Notes: a model not told the origin generated them from the sequence alone. 64,000 nt of DNA from Rossellomorea sp. SC111 (GCF_024733565.1 NZ_JANIOC010000018.1:1-64000); one strand, 5' to 3'. Positions 16,932 through 26,418 are shown, numbered from the stretch's first letter. Translations and numbers: made by a program.

Positions 16932-17897
16932 ATGCAAGAAAACAAATTTAGACATAAACGTATGATTAAGAAAAAGAGACGAAAAAGAATCATCCTGACT
17001 TTGTTTTTCTTCTTATTATTTACGATTAGTATAGTCAGCCTTATTGGATATAAGTCTTTTTCGGCTATTGATAATACCTATAGTGGAGTGGAAAGAGGAG
17101 AAAAGTCAAAACTTAGAGATGAAAAAATATATGTATCTGATGATCCATTCTCTATTCTTCTCTTAGGAGTGGAAGACTACAGTGATAAATATGATAAAGG
17201 TCGAACAGATACAATAATGGTGGCCACATTGAATCCAAAAGATAAGACAATGAATCTGGTCAGTCTCCCCAGGGATACCCTGGTAGATATTCCTGATCAT
17301 GGTAGAGATAAGATTAACCATTCATATGCTTATGGAGGAAAAGATCTGACCATAGAAACCGTTGAAAACTTCCTTGAAATTCCTATAGATTATTATGTTA
17401 CTGTAAATTTTAAAGGATTCAAAAATATTATAGATGAATTAGGCGGCGTTACCGTTGACGTTCCTTTTGATTTCTATGATATCAATAAAGATCGAGAAAA
17501 ATTTTATTTTACCGAGGGAAAACAAAAACTAGATGGTGAGGAAGCTCTAGTATATGCAAGAATGCGTAAAAAGGATCCCAGAGGGGATTTTGGGAGAAAT
17601 GAACGACAAAGACAAATTGTCACAGGTCTCCTTAATAAAGCATTATCTCCCAAAACAGTTCTGAAAATTGATAACATTGCTTATCAAATCGGAGATAACA
17701 TCGAAACAAATATGAAGGTCAAAGAAGGTCTTGCTTTCGCCCAAAAGTATAAAGGGTTTTCCAAATCAGCTATAAATTCAAAAGAATTCAAGGGTGAAGA
17801 CAAATATATTGATGGCATTTACTATTTTATTCCTGATGAAGAAAAAACAGATGAAATAATATCAGATTTGCAAGACCATCTTAATTACACACCATAA
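16932..17897 (+). CDS. LytR-CpsA-Psr (LCP) family glycopolymer transferase
   Basis: 321 aa. Basic N-terminus, one membrane segment (about 22-43), then the extracellular LCP domain with ILLLGVEDY, GRTDTIMVATLNP, LVSLPRDTLVDIP, and the Arg motifs YARMRKKDPRGDFGRNERQRQIV. LCP enzymes move undecaprenyl-linked polymers (teichoic acid, capsule) to peptidoglycan. AAAGGATGG precedes the ATG. In B. subtilis an LCP gene (yvhJ/tagV) also follows yvyE, so this may be that orthologue. The adjacent polysaccharide locus also makes it the natural attachment enzyme for that polymer. Confidence 0.92.
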   Translation: MQENKFRHKRMIKKKRRKRIILTLFFFLLFTISIVSLIGYKSFSAIDNTYSGVERGEKSKLRDEKIYVSDDPFSILLLGVEDYSDKYDKGRTDTIMVATLNPKDKTMNLVSLPRDTLVDIPDHGRDKINHSYAYGGKDLTIETVENFLEIPIDYYVTVNFKGFKNIIDELGGVTVDVPFDFYDINKDREKFYFTEGKQKLDGEEALVYARMRKKDPRGDFGRNERQRQIVTGLLNKALSPKTVLKIDNIAYQIGDNIETNMKVKEGLAFAQKYKGFSKSAINSKEFKGEDKYIDGIYYFIPDEEKTDEIISDLQDHLNYTP

Positions 17898-17942
17898 TAA
17901 AACCAACGAATCAATAAAAAACTGTCCTAGAAGGGGCTGTTG

Positions 17943-17980
17943 ATAAAAGGGAAAGGAGCGCAGCCTCCTTTCCCTTTTAT
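17943..17980. terminator. strong bidirectional terminator, perfect 16-bp stem
   Basis: Arms 17943-17958 and 17965-17980 are perfectly complementary with a 6-nt loop. It ends the LCP gene and overlaps the stop of the minus-strand ORF at 17977. Confidence 0.85.
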
Positions 17981-18198
17981 ATTATGAATATCACCGATAA
18001 TTCCATGTGCTGCTCAATGGTGGTATGAGCTAAATAGTGAGGGCCATGAAATTTTCCAGAAAGATTTAATACACCGACATGCTGATCCGTTGTCACAACT
18101 GATACCATTTGAGTTTTCGTTTCGATTTGGCTTGCGTCCGCGCTTCGCTTCCCAATTTCTTTTCTTATTTTCTCTAATTCCTCTTTGATCTTTTTCAT
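17977..18198 (-). CDS. small hypothetical protein, doubtful
   Basis: 73 aa starting MKKIKEELEKIRKEIG, a short charged helix, followed by an uncharacterised segment ending in IFII. It has only a weak ribosome-binding sequence (AAGAAG), and its stop lies in the terminator hairpin. The base composition is less AT-rich than the polysaccharide genes that follow. Possibly a small Bacillus protein or the end of a decayed gene. Confidence 0.4.
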   Translation of the reverse strand: MKKIKEELEKIRKEIGKRSADASQIETKTQMVSVVTTDQHVGVLNLSGKFHGPHYLAHTTIEQHMELSVIFII

Positions 18199-18289
18199 TT
18201 CTTCTTGATGTGTATTTCAGTATTGTGAAGGAGTTTGGTTACTTCAACTTTTTGACTTTGCCTTTTGCCGTACCTCATAAGATTACCCC

Positions 18290-18330
18290 CAATAAAAAAA
18301 CGGTGTTGAATATTCATTCAACACCGTTTT
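18290..18330 (-). terminator. terminator of polysaccharide operon C
   Basis: A 15-bp perfect stem (18297-18311 with 18316-18330) followed on the minus strand by seven T; lies 46 bp past the sugar-transferase stop. Confidence 0.88.
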
Positions 18331-18375
18331 CAAAGTTCCTATCAGATTATCAAGAGCCTATAAAAGGAAGGTTTT

Positions 18376-19050
18376 TTATATGGCATCTTTTGCAACCAAT
18401 GCCTGAATGGCTGTTAGGAACATAATTTTTAAATCTAAGATTAAACTTTGATTATTGACATAAAATAAGTCGAATTTAATTTTTTCTCCATGAGGAATTT
18501 CACTTCGACCATTCACTTGTGCCCATCCTGTTATTCCTGGCTTCACTAATAATCTATTAGTTTGATGCGAATTATAACACTTGGTGATATCTGTTATCTC
18601 AGGACGTGGACCAACAACGCTCATATCACCCTTTAATACATTCAAGAACTGAGGCAGTTCATCCAAGCTATATTTTCTTATTATTCTGCCGATATTTGTG
18701 ACAGACGGATGGAAGTCTTTGGTACTCTTAAAGATGAAATCGTCCGGCACACCATCTTCCCAATCATATGGACTCTTTGATTGCGTGCTATTATTGTTGG
18801 AAATCTTCATAGAACGGAATTTATAAATTTGAAAAGGCACTCCATTTTTCCCAGCTCTTTCTTGTTTAAAAAAGATTGGACCACCATCGTCTAATTTGAT
18901 TCGGATGCTAACAAATAAAAAGATAGGAGAAAAAATAATTAATGCAACAATACTTAAAAAAACATCTAAAAATCTCTTACTTGCTATAAAGTATAGATTT
19001 TTTGATGGTTGATAACTGCTGCCAATTTTTTGCGCTATATTCTCTTTCAT
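18376..19050 (-). CDS. undecaprenyl-phosphate sugar-1-phosphate transferase (initiating)
   Basis: 224 aa of the bacterial sugar transferase family (WbaP/PglC/EpsL type). One N-terminal membrane helix (about 27-48) is followed by FKQERAGKNG, YKFRSMK, YSLDELPQFLNVLKGDMSVVGPRPE and VKPGITGWAQVNGR, all conserved. It puts the first sugar phosphate on undecaprenyl phosphate to start each repeat unit. GGAGG 8 nt before the ATG fixes the start, so the 74-nt overlap with the upstream gene is real and implies translational coupling. Last gene of operon C. Confidence 0.94.
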   Translation of the reverse strand: MKENIAQKIGSSYQPSKNLYFIASKRFLDVFLSIVALIIFSPIFLFVSIRIKLDDGGPIFFKQERAGKNGVPFQIYKFRSMKISNNNSTQSKSPYDWEDGVPDDFIFKSTKDFHPSVTNIGRIIRKYSLDELPQFLNVLKGDMSVVGPRPEITDITKCYNSHQTNRLLVKPGITGWAQVNGRSEIPHGEKIKFDLFYVNNQSLILDLKIMFLTAIQALVAKDAI

Positions 19051-19990
19051 TCAACAAACCTCCAATCCCATTGGCTATTCCTACAATTTGAGTAGGAAAC
19101 TCAATCTTATCAAGAATAATGTCACCTCTGTTTCCAATGATTCCTCCTGATACGCAGTCAATACCTTCTATAATCTTTTTACCGATTACTTCTTTGAAAA
19201 ATTCACTATTAACTGAATTTGAAAATGCTTCAACAAAGGGCAACCCGATTCTAGTATCCAGCCTAATAAATTGCAATTTCTTATCAAAGGAATTGGATAT
19301 TGCGTCTTCGCTTAGATTGTTTATTCCCCCATCAACGACATATGCATTGTCTTTCATATGCAGCAACAGCTCACTTGAAATGACTCTTTCTGCGCTTACA
19401 AAAGAAATCAATGTATCGAGTTGATTAATATTTTCTTCAAATGCTTCAACTTTATTACTTGAATATCTTGGAAGGATAGAGTTCAGAACAGTCACTATAT
19501 TACTAACCTTTAGACTATTTCTTCCTTTTATAAAAACCTTGCAATTCCTTTCTGCAAGACGAAGGGATATTTTAACAGCAATGTTACCCGTACCGAGAAC
19601 AAGGATCCTTTTTCCATAAATATCCTTTCCATAGATATTATTAATTAAAATATCAGTTGCTTCTACTGTCATATCATTTGGCTTGTAAGGTAGCAACTCG
19701 GAATTTTTGACCATTGTAAGAGCTTTTTGATAGATATTAATATCCTGCTTTGATTCTGTATCTGCAAAGATTGTAGGAATTTCCCCATCAAATTTATTTA
19801 TGATTTGCTCACAAATTTCTTCATCTGTAACTAAAATGCTCATGGCCAGTTCATTGTTAATGAATCGATTAGGCAACAGACTGATCTTTTCAGAATCTCT
19901 TGCAGTTGAGCCTATAAATAAATACCTTGGATTATGTTCCAAGACTTGTTCAATTATGTTCATAAAACTCATCTTAACACCACGTTTCAT
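18977..19990 (-). CDS. Rossmann-fold oxidoreductase-like protein of unknown role
   Basis: 337 aa. A nucleotide-binding segment around residue 132 reads KRILVLGTGNIAVKISLRLAERN, the GxGxxA-type dinucleotide motif of shikimate- or glutamyl-tRNA-reductase-like enzymes. The flanks show no family I can name; the C-terminal part has a Gly-rich CVSGGIIGNRGD. It lies between a glycosyltransferase and the initiating transferase and overlaps the latter by 74 nt, so it is likely to act on the same polymer, perhaps modifying a nucleotide sugar. Substrate unknown. Confidence 0.72.
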   Translation of the reverse strand: MKRGVKMSFMNIIEQVLEHNPRYLFIGSTARDSEKISLLPNRFINNELAMSILVTDEEICEQIINKFDGEIPTIFADTESKQDINIYQKALTMVKNSELLPYKPNDMTVEATDILINNIYGKDIYGKRILVLGTGNIAVKISLRLAERNCKVFIKGRNSLKVSNIVTVLNSILPRYSSNKVEAFEENINQLDTLISFVSAERVISSELLLHMKDNAYVVDGGINNLSEDAISNSFDKKLQFIRLDTRIGLPFVEAFSNSVNSEFFKEVIGKKIIEGIDCVSGGIIGNRGDIILDKIEFPTQIVGIANGIGGLLNEREYSAKNWQQLSTIKKSILYSK

Positions 19991-21217
19991 TTACTTACCT
20001 TTGCACATTTCTACATGAAGTTTTTCAGCTAACTTTTCCCAAGAATGGGTATCCTTAACAAAATCGCGAGCTCGTGTTCCCAATTTGTCTGTTTTGTCAG
20101 GACTATTTTTTAAATGTATTATGTTCTTTACAACCTCATCCTCAGAATCTTCTACATACCCTAAATCATGTTGACTAATTATGGTATCCTCTAGGTTCGA
20201 TAACATGACGATTGGAAGTTTTGCTGCCATATAATCATACATTTTATTTAAGCTAATTCCCCATTTATAAACTTCAGCATTCTTCATTGATATGATTCCG
20301 ATGTCTGCTTGCTTGAGTAGACTTGGTACAGATTCTTTTGGTACAGCTTCAATAAATTTTAGATTGTTGATATTTTCAGTTTTTGCTCTTTGGATTAGAC
20401 TGTTCTTATCCGGTCCGTCTCCGACCATTGTAAACATTATTTCTGGATCAATAGAAGAGATTTTCTTTGCAATATTTAATATTGCACCTAAATTATTGGC
20501 AAGACTATGAGCACCTGTATATATAACATTAAATTTTTCTGGAGATAGCAATAAATGATTCTCAGATAATGATACATCATCTGATGCTTCCTGATATCGA
20601 TTCATATCCACCCCATTAGGGAGGTAAATTACTTTTTCAACATCAATTCCCCTTGATACCACATATTTTGGGGCTTTGTCAAATAAAACAATAATTTTAT
20701 CAGCCTTTTTATAAAGGAATAACTCCATTTTTGAAAGGACTTTGACGACAGGATTACTTGGTGATACTTTTCCTAAATCAATCAATGACTGTGGCCACAG
20801 GTCTCTTTCTTCAAAATAGAATTTACAATTTTTCTTTTTAGCAATCAAATACCCTGACATCGCAGCCAATGGATGCATCAATGAGCCTATGATGATATCT
20901 GGATTATCATCCATTTTAGAAGTTACCATGCTTAACTGCCTGGAGTATGAGAGAATATTTTTCACTCTTTTGAAATCATTTTTATAATAAGCTGGAGTCT
21001 TCATCCAGATAAAGCGAACTCCATCATATTCTTTTATTTTGTAGCGTTGATTTGTATTGTATTCTACCGTTTCACTTCTTTTCCAATGATTAAATGAAGA
21101 AGCAAATATGGTTACTTTATGCCCTTTTTTGACTAATTCTCTACTTAAATCAAGATGTCTTGTAATTCCTGTAGAATTAGGACCCACAGCATAATGATTA
21201 AAAATCCAAATATTCAC
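19991..21217 (-). CDS. glycosyltransferase family 4 (WbuB-like)
   Basis: 408 aa GT-B enzyme. The N-terminal domain opens MNIWIFNHYAVGP and GITRHLDLSRELVKKGHKV. The C-terminal donor domain has VIYLPNGVDMNRY, FTMVGDGPDKNSLI and a conserved acidic stretch near ISLNKMYDYMAAKLPIVM. The pattern resembles WbuB-type amino-sugar transferases of O-antigen loci. Its stop directly abuts the next ATG. It probably adds an amino sugar to the lipid-linked repeat unit; donor and acceptor are inferred only. Confidence 0.9.
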   Translation of the reverse strand: MNIWIFNHYAVGPNSTGITRHLDLSRELVKKGHKVTIFASSFNHWKRSETVEYNTNQRYKIKEYDGVRFIWMKTPAYYKNDFKRVKNILSYSRQLSMVTSKMDDNPDIIIGSLMHPLAAMSGYLIAKKKNCKFYFEERDLWPQSLIDLGKVSPSNPVVKVLSKMELFLYKKADKIIVLFDKAPKYVVSRGIDVEKVIYLPNGVDMNRYQEASDDVSLSENHLLLSPEKFNVIYTGAHSLANNLGAILNIAKKISSIDPEIMFTMVGDGPDKNSLIQRAKTENINNLKFIEAVPKESVPSLLKQADIGIISMKNAEVYKWGISLNKMYDYMAAKLPIVMLSNLEDTIISQHDLGYVEDSEDEVVKNIIHLKNSPDKTDKLGTRARDFVKDTHSWEKLAEKLHVEMCKGK

Positions 21218-21231
21218 ACTATTACCTCTTT

Positions 21232-21942
21232 TTATTGATTTCTTAGTAGTTGTGATTCCGGTACATTCCGTATTCTTTTAGCCGGGGAGCCCAATACTAG
21301 TTCTTCCCTCTTTACATCTTTGGTTACTACACTTCCCGCAGCTACGGAACCATCTGCTTCAATAGTGATACCAGGTAGGGTGATTGCATTTGCTCCTATG
21401 CGGCCACCATCTTTTATCGTTATACCCTTAAATTTATCCAATCTTTCCTTACTTCTGGCCATGTAATTATCATTAGTTGTGACTACATAAGGCGCTATGA
21501 ATACATAATCGCCAAGTTCTGAATAAGCAGTGATATAGCTGTTGGTTTCTAATTTGCATTTTGAACCTATCTTACAGTCGTTTTCCACTGATACCCCACG
21601 TCCGACGATTGTACCCATGCCAATTACTACCCTTTCTCTTACGGTAGCTAAATCTGCGATGAATACATCATCCTCGATAGTTGCGTTTGCATAAATGATA
21701 GAAGAAGTACCAATGGTAACACCCGATCCAATGACTGTTGGAGGAAGTTGCTTAACCTCAGGTAATATGGATGTTTTTGCTCTAGTTGGGCTCTTACCTA
21801 TAACCACATTGTCTTGAATAATACAGTTGCTCCCTATTGTTACACCAGCTTTAATCACTACATTGTTTGCAATGCTTACATTTTCCCCTATTGTAACTCC
21901 CTCTCCAATAATTACATTCAATCCTTTAATTAATGTGTTCAT
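21232..21942 (-). CDS. left-handed beta-helix acyltransferase (sugar N-acetyltransferase)
   Basis: 236 aa built largely from hexapeptide repeats: VIGEGVTIGENVSI, VTIGSNCIIQDNVVI, VTIGTSSIIY and a C-terminal GSVAAGSVVTKDV with NNxxYM-like TTNDNYMARS. Start is the ATG at 21942 with GGAG 8 nt upstream; the ATG at 21960 lies before that ribosome-binding site. With WbpA-, WbpB- and WbpE-like genes in the same region, the obvious role is the acetyl-CoA-dependent N-acetylation of a 3-amino uronic sugar (WbpD step). It is longer than typical WbpD, so this is inference. Confidence 0.85.
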   Translation of the reverse strand: MNTLIKGLNVIIGEGVTIGENVSIANNVVIKAGVTIGSNCIIQDNVVIGKSPTRAKTSILPEVKQLPPTVIGSGVTIGTSSIIYANATIEDDVFIADLATVRERVVIGMGTIVGRGVSVENDCKIGSKCKLETNSYITAYSELGDYVFIAPYVVTTNDNYMARSKERLDKFKGITIKDGGRIGANAITLPGITIEADGSVAAGSVVTKDVKREELVLGSPAKRIRNVPESQLLRNQ

Positions 21943-21964
21943 TCTATAAACTCCTGTCAAAGAT

Positions 21965-23827
21965 TTATTTTAGTGTGTCTACAACTAAGCTTCTGGGACA
22001 ATTTTCATCTGTCAACAACAACTCATTGTTTGCAATGCCAATAAGTGCGTCTCTCAGTTTATCTTGGTCATCTAATAATTCATTAATATACAAGATGATT
22101 TCATGGGCATTTTTATTTGTTGACTTTCCAATGTATATCTTCTCGAAAACTTGTTCAGGATGGATTTCATTGGGATTAAGGATTTCTTCATATAATTTCT
22201 CTCCGGGTCGCATACCAGTAAATTCGATTTTTATTTCGTCGTTGTCGTAACCTGATAACTTGATCAAATTATTAGCCAGGTCGATTATTTTAACAGGTTC
22301 TCCCATGTCCAGTACAAATATTTCCCCACCCTTTGCTAATGCACTTGCCTGGATTACAAGCCTTGACGCTTCTGGAATTGTCATGAAGTATCTTGTCATA
22401 TCAGGGTGAGTAATGGTTAGTGGCCCACCTTTAGCAATTTGCTTCTTAAATAGTGGCACCACACTCCCTCTACTTCCAAGGACATTCCCAAATCTGACTG
22501 CAACAAATCGGGTTGTACTGTACTTTGCCATATCCTGTACAATAATCTCGGCAATTCTTTTTGTTGAACCCATAACGCTTGTGGGGTTTACCGCTTTATC
22601 AGTAGATACCATAACGAAAGTCCCCACTCCAGCCATATCAGCTGCTTCAGCAACATTTTTCGTTCCAAAAATATTGTTCTTTACGGATTCCTCAGGATTT
22701 CTTTCCATCAATGGAACATGTTTATGCGCTGCTGCGTGATAAACAAATGCAGGTTTATATTTCATCATGATATTGAATATTTTGTCTCTATCTTGAATAT
22801 CAGCAATTTCTGTTAATAATTCAATTTCACCTTGGTATTTGGATTTCAATTCCATTTCAATGGTATAGATACTATTCTCTCCATGCCCCAGTAAAACAAC
22901 GGTTTTAGGATTGAATTTGCATAATTGCCTGGATAATTCCGATCCAATTGAACCACCCGCTCCTGTAATCAGGACGACCTGGTTTTCAATCTTATTGGCA
23001 ATTCCTTCGATATCTAATTCTACCGGTTCTCTTCCTAAAAGATCCTCAATCGAGACATCTCTTATTTCATTAATTGAAATATTCCCTGCAGCTAAGTCTC
23101 CAATCATTGGCAATATCTGAACATCTTTGCATACTTTCTTCGCTTCGGTTACAATATTCCTGATTTCTTGCTTAGATAACGATGGAATGGCAATCACAAT
23201 GTGTTCGATTTTATATTTGGTAACAATGCTCTCCATATCTTCAATGGTACCTGCTACCGGCAGATTCCCTATCTTCAGGTTCTGTACTTTTTTGTCATCA
23301 TCTAGAAAGGCAACCGGTTCCAAATTTGTGCTTGGATGGTCTTTTAATTGTCCAAGTAACATTCTACCTGTAGATCCTGCACCGATGATTAATGTTCTTT
23401 TCCGTTTTGTAGGTATTTTTCCTTTAGACTTAATCGAGAATGTGACTGCAGATGAAAACCTCCACCAGAACCTGATACCTCCTAAAGTCAAAATGTGAAG
23501 CATGTACGTCAGTGAAAGACCCCTAAAATAAATATTGTTGAAGGTGATTTTTTGAACTATGGCTGTCAACACTATTGAAGAGGTGACGACCATAAAGAGA
23601 CCAACTAACTCATCCATGCTGGCATACCGCCAGACTTTCCTATATAAACCAAATACATATGAAAAGAAATGATGACCGATTAGCAAAGTTATTGAAGTAA
23701 TAATGATCATTTCATTGACTATATAAGCTGAAAATGGATTCAAAAAAAAGTGTGACATATATATAGAAAATAAAACTATTACTGAATCAATAAAAAACAA
23801 AGACATCATTCTCGTTTTATAATTCAT
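21965..23827 (-). CDS. membrane UDP-N-acetylhexosamine 4,6-dehydratase/epimerase (CapD/EpsC/PglF family)
   Basis: 620 aa. Four membrane helices (about 10-110) and a CoA-binding-like Rossmann domain (TLIIGAGSTGRMLL) precede a C-terminal short-chain dehydratase domain with VLITGAGGSIGSELSRQL and catalytic region MVSTDKAVNPTSVMGSTKR. As in other long-form CapD proteins, the active-site Tyr is replaced by Met in the SMxxxK-like motif. It makes 4-keto-6-deoxy amino sugars such as the precursor of bacillosamine, fucosamine or quinovosamine. First gene of operon C, with GAGGAGG before the ATG. Confidence 0.93.
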   Translation of the reverse strand: MNYKTRMMSLFFIDSVIVLFSIYMSHFFLNPFSAYIVNEMIIITSITLLIGHHFFSYVFGLYRKVWRYASMDELVGLFMVVTSSIVLTAIVQKITFNNIYFRGLSLTYMLHILTLGGIRFWWRFSSAVTFSIKSKGKIPTKRKRTLIIGAGSTGRMLLGQLKDHPSTNLEPVAFLDDDKKVQNLKIGNLPVAGTIEDMESIVTKYKIEHIVIAIPSLSKQEIRNIVTEAKKVCKDVQILPMIGDLAAGNISINEIRDVSIEDLLGREPVELDIEGIANKIENQVVLITGAGGSIGSELSRQLCKFNPKTVVLLGHGENSIYTIEMELKSKYQGEIELLTEIADIQDRDKIFNIMMKYKPAFVYHAAAHKHVPLMERNPEESVKNNIFGTKNVAEAADMAGVGTFVMVSTDKAVNPTSVMGSTKRIAEIIVQDMAKYSTTRFVAVRFGNVLGSRGSVVPLFKKQIAKGGPLTITHPDMTRYFMTIPEASRLVIQASALAKGGEIFVLDMGEPVKIIDLANNLIKLSGYDNDEIKIEFTGMRPGEKLYEEILNPNEIHPEQVFEKIYIGKSTNKNAHEIILYINELLDDQDKLRDALIGIANNELLLTDENCPRSLVVDTLK

Positions 23828-23869
23828 TTAAGGTGCCTCCTCAAATTTAGCCAATAAATTTCAACTTGT

Positions 23870-23878
23870 ATTATAACA
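23870..23878 (-). promoter_or_regulatory. extended -10 promoter candidate, operon C
   Basis: On the minus strand TGTTATAAT is an extended -10 (TGnTATAAT) about 45 bp upstream of the CapD-like start; no good -35. The rest of 23828-24078 is AT-rich with a long-looped inverted repeat (24006-24018 / 24044-24058) and no gene. Confidence 0.5.
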
Positions 23879-24078
23879 TACAAAGTGAAGAATTGTTGAT
23901 AATTGACTATATACTACTACTTATAATATTTACGTAATATTACCTCTTAAAACTACTTTTTATTACCAGAATTGATACATTTATGTTTCTTTTTCAAGAC
24001 ATACTAAACACATCATGAACGCAGTTTAACATATAAACTACAATCATGATGTGTGTTTATAAAACATATTAACAATTT

Positions 24079-25587
24079 TTAATAAAGAGGCTCCAGTGTT
24101 GCACCTTGAAAATAATGCTTGATGATTCTGTCGTAAGTCCACCCATTTTCAGCGAAACCCTTAGCTCCATACTGACTTAAGCCTATTCTGTGACCAAACC
24201 CCTTACCTTGGACCACGATAGCCTTAGGATCTACTGGTGAAGAGATTCGGCTATCCTTCATTTGGATATTGATGTTCCCCGAGGAGATCTTCACATCTTG
24301 GTCAGCGGTCTTTATAGGCTGGTTCGCGATATTGTATTGAACATCTTCACTTGAACTTGTCTTAACCGTATAAGTTGGTGAAGATGTAATGTCAAACCAA
24401 CTACTATAAAGGAAACCATATGTTCCATTTGTCGGGAATAATTTTCTAATCGTCAATTCATTTCCGGATTTTTTTATATCTCCTCTGGATGTTTTCAATA
24501 TTACCGAATTAACCTCTCCATTGGAGCTATTTGATTCTGTAGATAAATTGTAAAGAATCGTATCTTCCGGAAGACCAAAAGTTGAAAATAATTCACTAGG
24601 TCTGAATGCAAATGCCCAATTAGAATAAGGCGAATCCTCAAATGTGTCCTCTACACTTATTAGATAAGGGAAATATGCCTGATTAGAGTTCCAGACATCT
24701 CCAACATTGGCCGTTCTTCCTCCTGATGTAGAATGGAAGAACGTTTCGATTACCGTTCCATTGTACTTAACCACTTTTCCCTTTGTTCTGTCCACAGCAC
24801 TGTTTGTACTAGACGTCTCGGAATCCATCCCATTATAGACTTGACTGGAGACTGTTCTAGTTAGAACCCCTCTTTTACTTTTTACATATGCATAACTTCT
24901 TGCTGCCACTGCTTGTGATTTCAATGCTTCCGAGTGCCAACTCGCAGGCATCTCATTTGCAATGACACCTTTAAGATAATATTCCATCCCAAGTGAATTA
25001 ATAACCTGTTTTGAAGTTCCGTATTCAATATTACCTCTGTAAGTTTTGCCGGAATTATTGAAAGTGACAGAATTATATGCAGGTGCACTTATCTTTTTTA
25101 CATTTGAATTATTCGGTACTGCTAGTTGCTTACCATTCTTAGCATTAATGATGTACCACCCTGGTATTTCAGTTACCAGCTCCGCAGCTTCACCGTTCCA
25201 ATACTTTACAACATCAGGATCGGAGGATGTTGCATTTTTCTTTGCTCCAGTGGTATTATAAAAGGCTATTAAGTTCGACTCCGTTGAAGCTTCCTCAAAC
25301 TTTAATTCAGCCGAACTTTGATTGAACGCACCAAAGTTGGCGCTTACACTATTTGCGGATGAACTCAAACCTACATTTAAATTCGGTCTTAATAATATCT
25401 TTACATTATTGGAATCTATAAAGTAGTATAGTCCTTTTAGTTCGAAAGATATATTATTAGAATTATATATTTCAACCGAAATTGGTTGTTGATGGTTTAC
25501 AGGAGAAATTTGAGCATTGACTTTTTGGTTCATAGTAAATCCTAATAAGATGATAGGCACTAACACACAAGCAAAGAACCTTCTCAT
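24079..25587 (-). CDS. SpoIID/LytB domain protein, secreted
   Basis: 502 aa from ATG 25587, which follows the upstream stop and a GAGGTGG site; the longer frame from 25638 is less likely. Signal peptide about 1-25, a Ser/Asn-rich domain, then the SpoIID domain with YLKGVIANEMPASWHSEAL (catalytic Glu in NEMP) and SQAVAARSYAYVKSKRG, ending GFGHRIGLSQYGAKGFAENG. SpoIID is a lytic transglycosylase that cuts denuded glycan strands; LytB-like members modulate autolysins. Here it is inside a polysaccharide locus, paired with an SH3 protein, so it probably tailors wall glycan where polymer is attached. Confidence 0.9.
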   Translation of the reverse strand: MRRFFACVLVPIILLGFTMNQKVNAQISPVNHQQPISVEIYNSNNISFELKGLYYFIDSNNVKILLRPNLNVGLSSSANSVSANFGAFNQSSAELKFEEASTESNLIAFYNTTGAKKNATSSDPDVVKYWNGEAAELVTEIPGWYIINAKNGKQLAVPNNSNVKKISAPAYNSVTFNNSGKTYRGNIEYGTSKQVINSLGMEYYLKGVIANEMPASWHSEALKSQAVAARSYAYVKSKRGVLTRTVSSQVYNGMDSETSSTNSAVDRTKGKVVKYNGTVIETFFHSTSGGRTANVGDVWNSNQAYFPYLISVEDTFEDSPYSNWAFAFRPSELFSTFGLPEDTILYNLSTESNSSNGEVNSVILKTSRGDIKKSGNELTIRKLFPTNGTYGFLYSSWFDITSSPTYTVKTSSSEDVQYNIANQPIKTADQDVKISSGNINIQMKDSRISSPVDPKAIVVQGKGFGHRIGLSQYGAKGFAENGWTYDRIIKHYFQGATLEPLY

Positions 25588-25588
25588 T

Positions 25589-26245
25589 CTATTTTGCCAC
25601 CTCTGCATGATCCGAAAGAATCGCCGCACTTCGTCCATCAGATAACTTAATAATATACCAGCCTTGGCCAGAAGGATCTTTATACGTACTAATATAAGTC
25701 AAAACGGTGTTAGTGGTTAAAGTTTGATAAACCGCATAATCTTTAGATGCCCCTCTTCTTGCAGGGGTATTTTCATTTATTACTACTTTTGCATATGTAG
25801 AGGTATCACCGTCAACATCAATCGTTGAGCTTTGTGATAATACAGCGCCTACTTTACCATTTGAAAGTTTTACAAGATACCATTTTTCATTTGTAATGCT
25901 ATTTTTGTAAGTATCATAGTATGATAGGATAGTCCCTTTAGGAACAACCACCATATCTTCATAGCCAGCTGAAGCACCGCGCTTTACCGAAGTGTTTGTA
26001 GTGGTAATGACATCGGATGTTCCTCTAACAGGTGTTTCAGGAGTATTGCCACCCCCAGATGATAAATTATCAACCCTATCTTCTAATTCATTTATTCGAT
26101 TTTCCATTGGAGTGATTTTTGAAATTACCCATTCCACACTCGCTAGTACTGTTGATGTATTTGCTTTTGTATCCACAGTCATAATAGACCCAAAACCAGT
26201 CCCAAGAATAAAAACAGCAATTAATAATACAACTTTCTTTTTCAT
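25589..26245 (-). CDS. secreted protein with two SH3-like domains
   Basis: 218 aa. N-terminal signal or anchor (about 1-28), a short coiled coil (MENRINELEDRVDNLSS), then two related modules: SVKRGASAGYEDMVVVPKG...WYLVKLSNGKVGAVLS and PARRGASKDYAVYQTL...WYIIKLSDGRSAAILS. These look like bacterial SH3 repeats that bind wall peptides. GGAGG precedes the ATG. The stop lies 1 nt before the SpoIID-like gene, so the two proteins probably work together at the cell wall. Confidence 0.82.
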   Translation of the reverse strand: MKKKVVLLIAVFILGTGFGSIMTVDTKANTSTVLASVEWVISKITPMENRINELEDRVDNLSSGGGNTPETPVRGTSDVITTTNTSVKRGASAGYEDMVVVPKGTILSYYDTYKNSITNEKWYLVKLSNGKVGAVLSQSSTIDVDGDTSTYAKVVINENTPARRGASKDYAVYQTLTTNTVLTYISTYKDPSGQGWYIIKLSDGRSAAILSDHAEVAK

Positions 26246-26360
26246 TTCGTCCTCCTAAAATTCAATTAAATTTAAATAACTTTTATATCTTTTTAGTTAC
26301 AATATGATAATATCATATATTTACAATCTATTGAAAAATTTTTATTAATTGGTATTTTTT

Positions 26361-26418
26361 TCTAAGAAAAAAGAACTGACTTAACATGATATCACGCTCA
26401 TGTTAAGTCAGTTCTTTT
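26361..26418 (-). terminator. strong terminator between polysaccharide operons A and B
   Basis: Perfect 21-bp stem (26369-26389 with 26398-26418), 8-nt loop, then a T-rich run on the minus strand. The stop of the polymerase gene lies inside the stem. It separates the assembly genes from the SH3/SpoIID pair. Confidence 0.9.

Noticed and set aside
24006-24058. Inverted repeat downstream of the SpoIID-like gene
   Set aside because: The loop is about 25 nt and no T-run follows on the minus strand, so it is not called a terminator.
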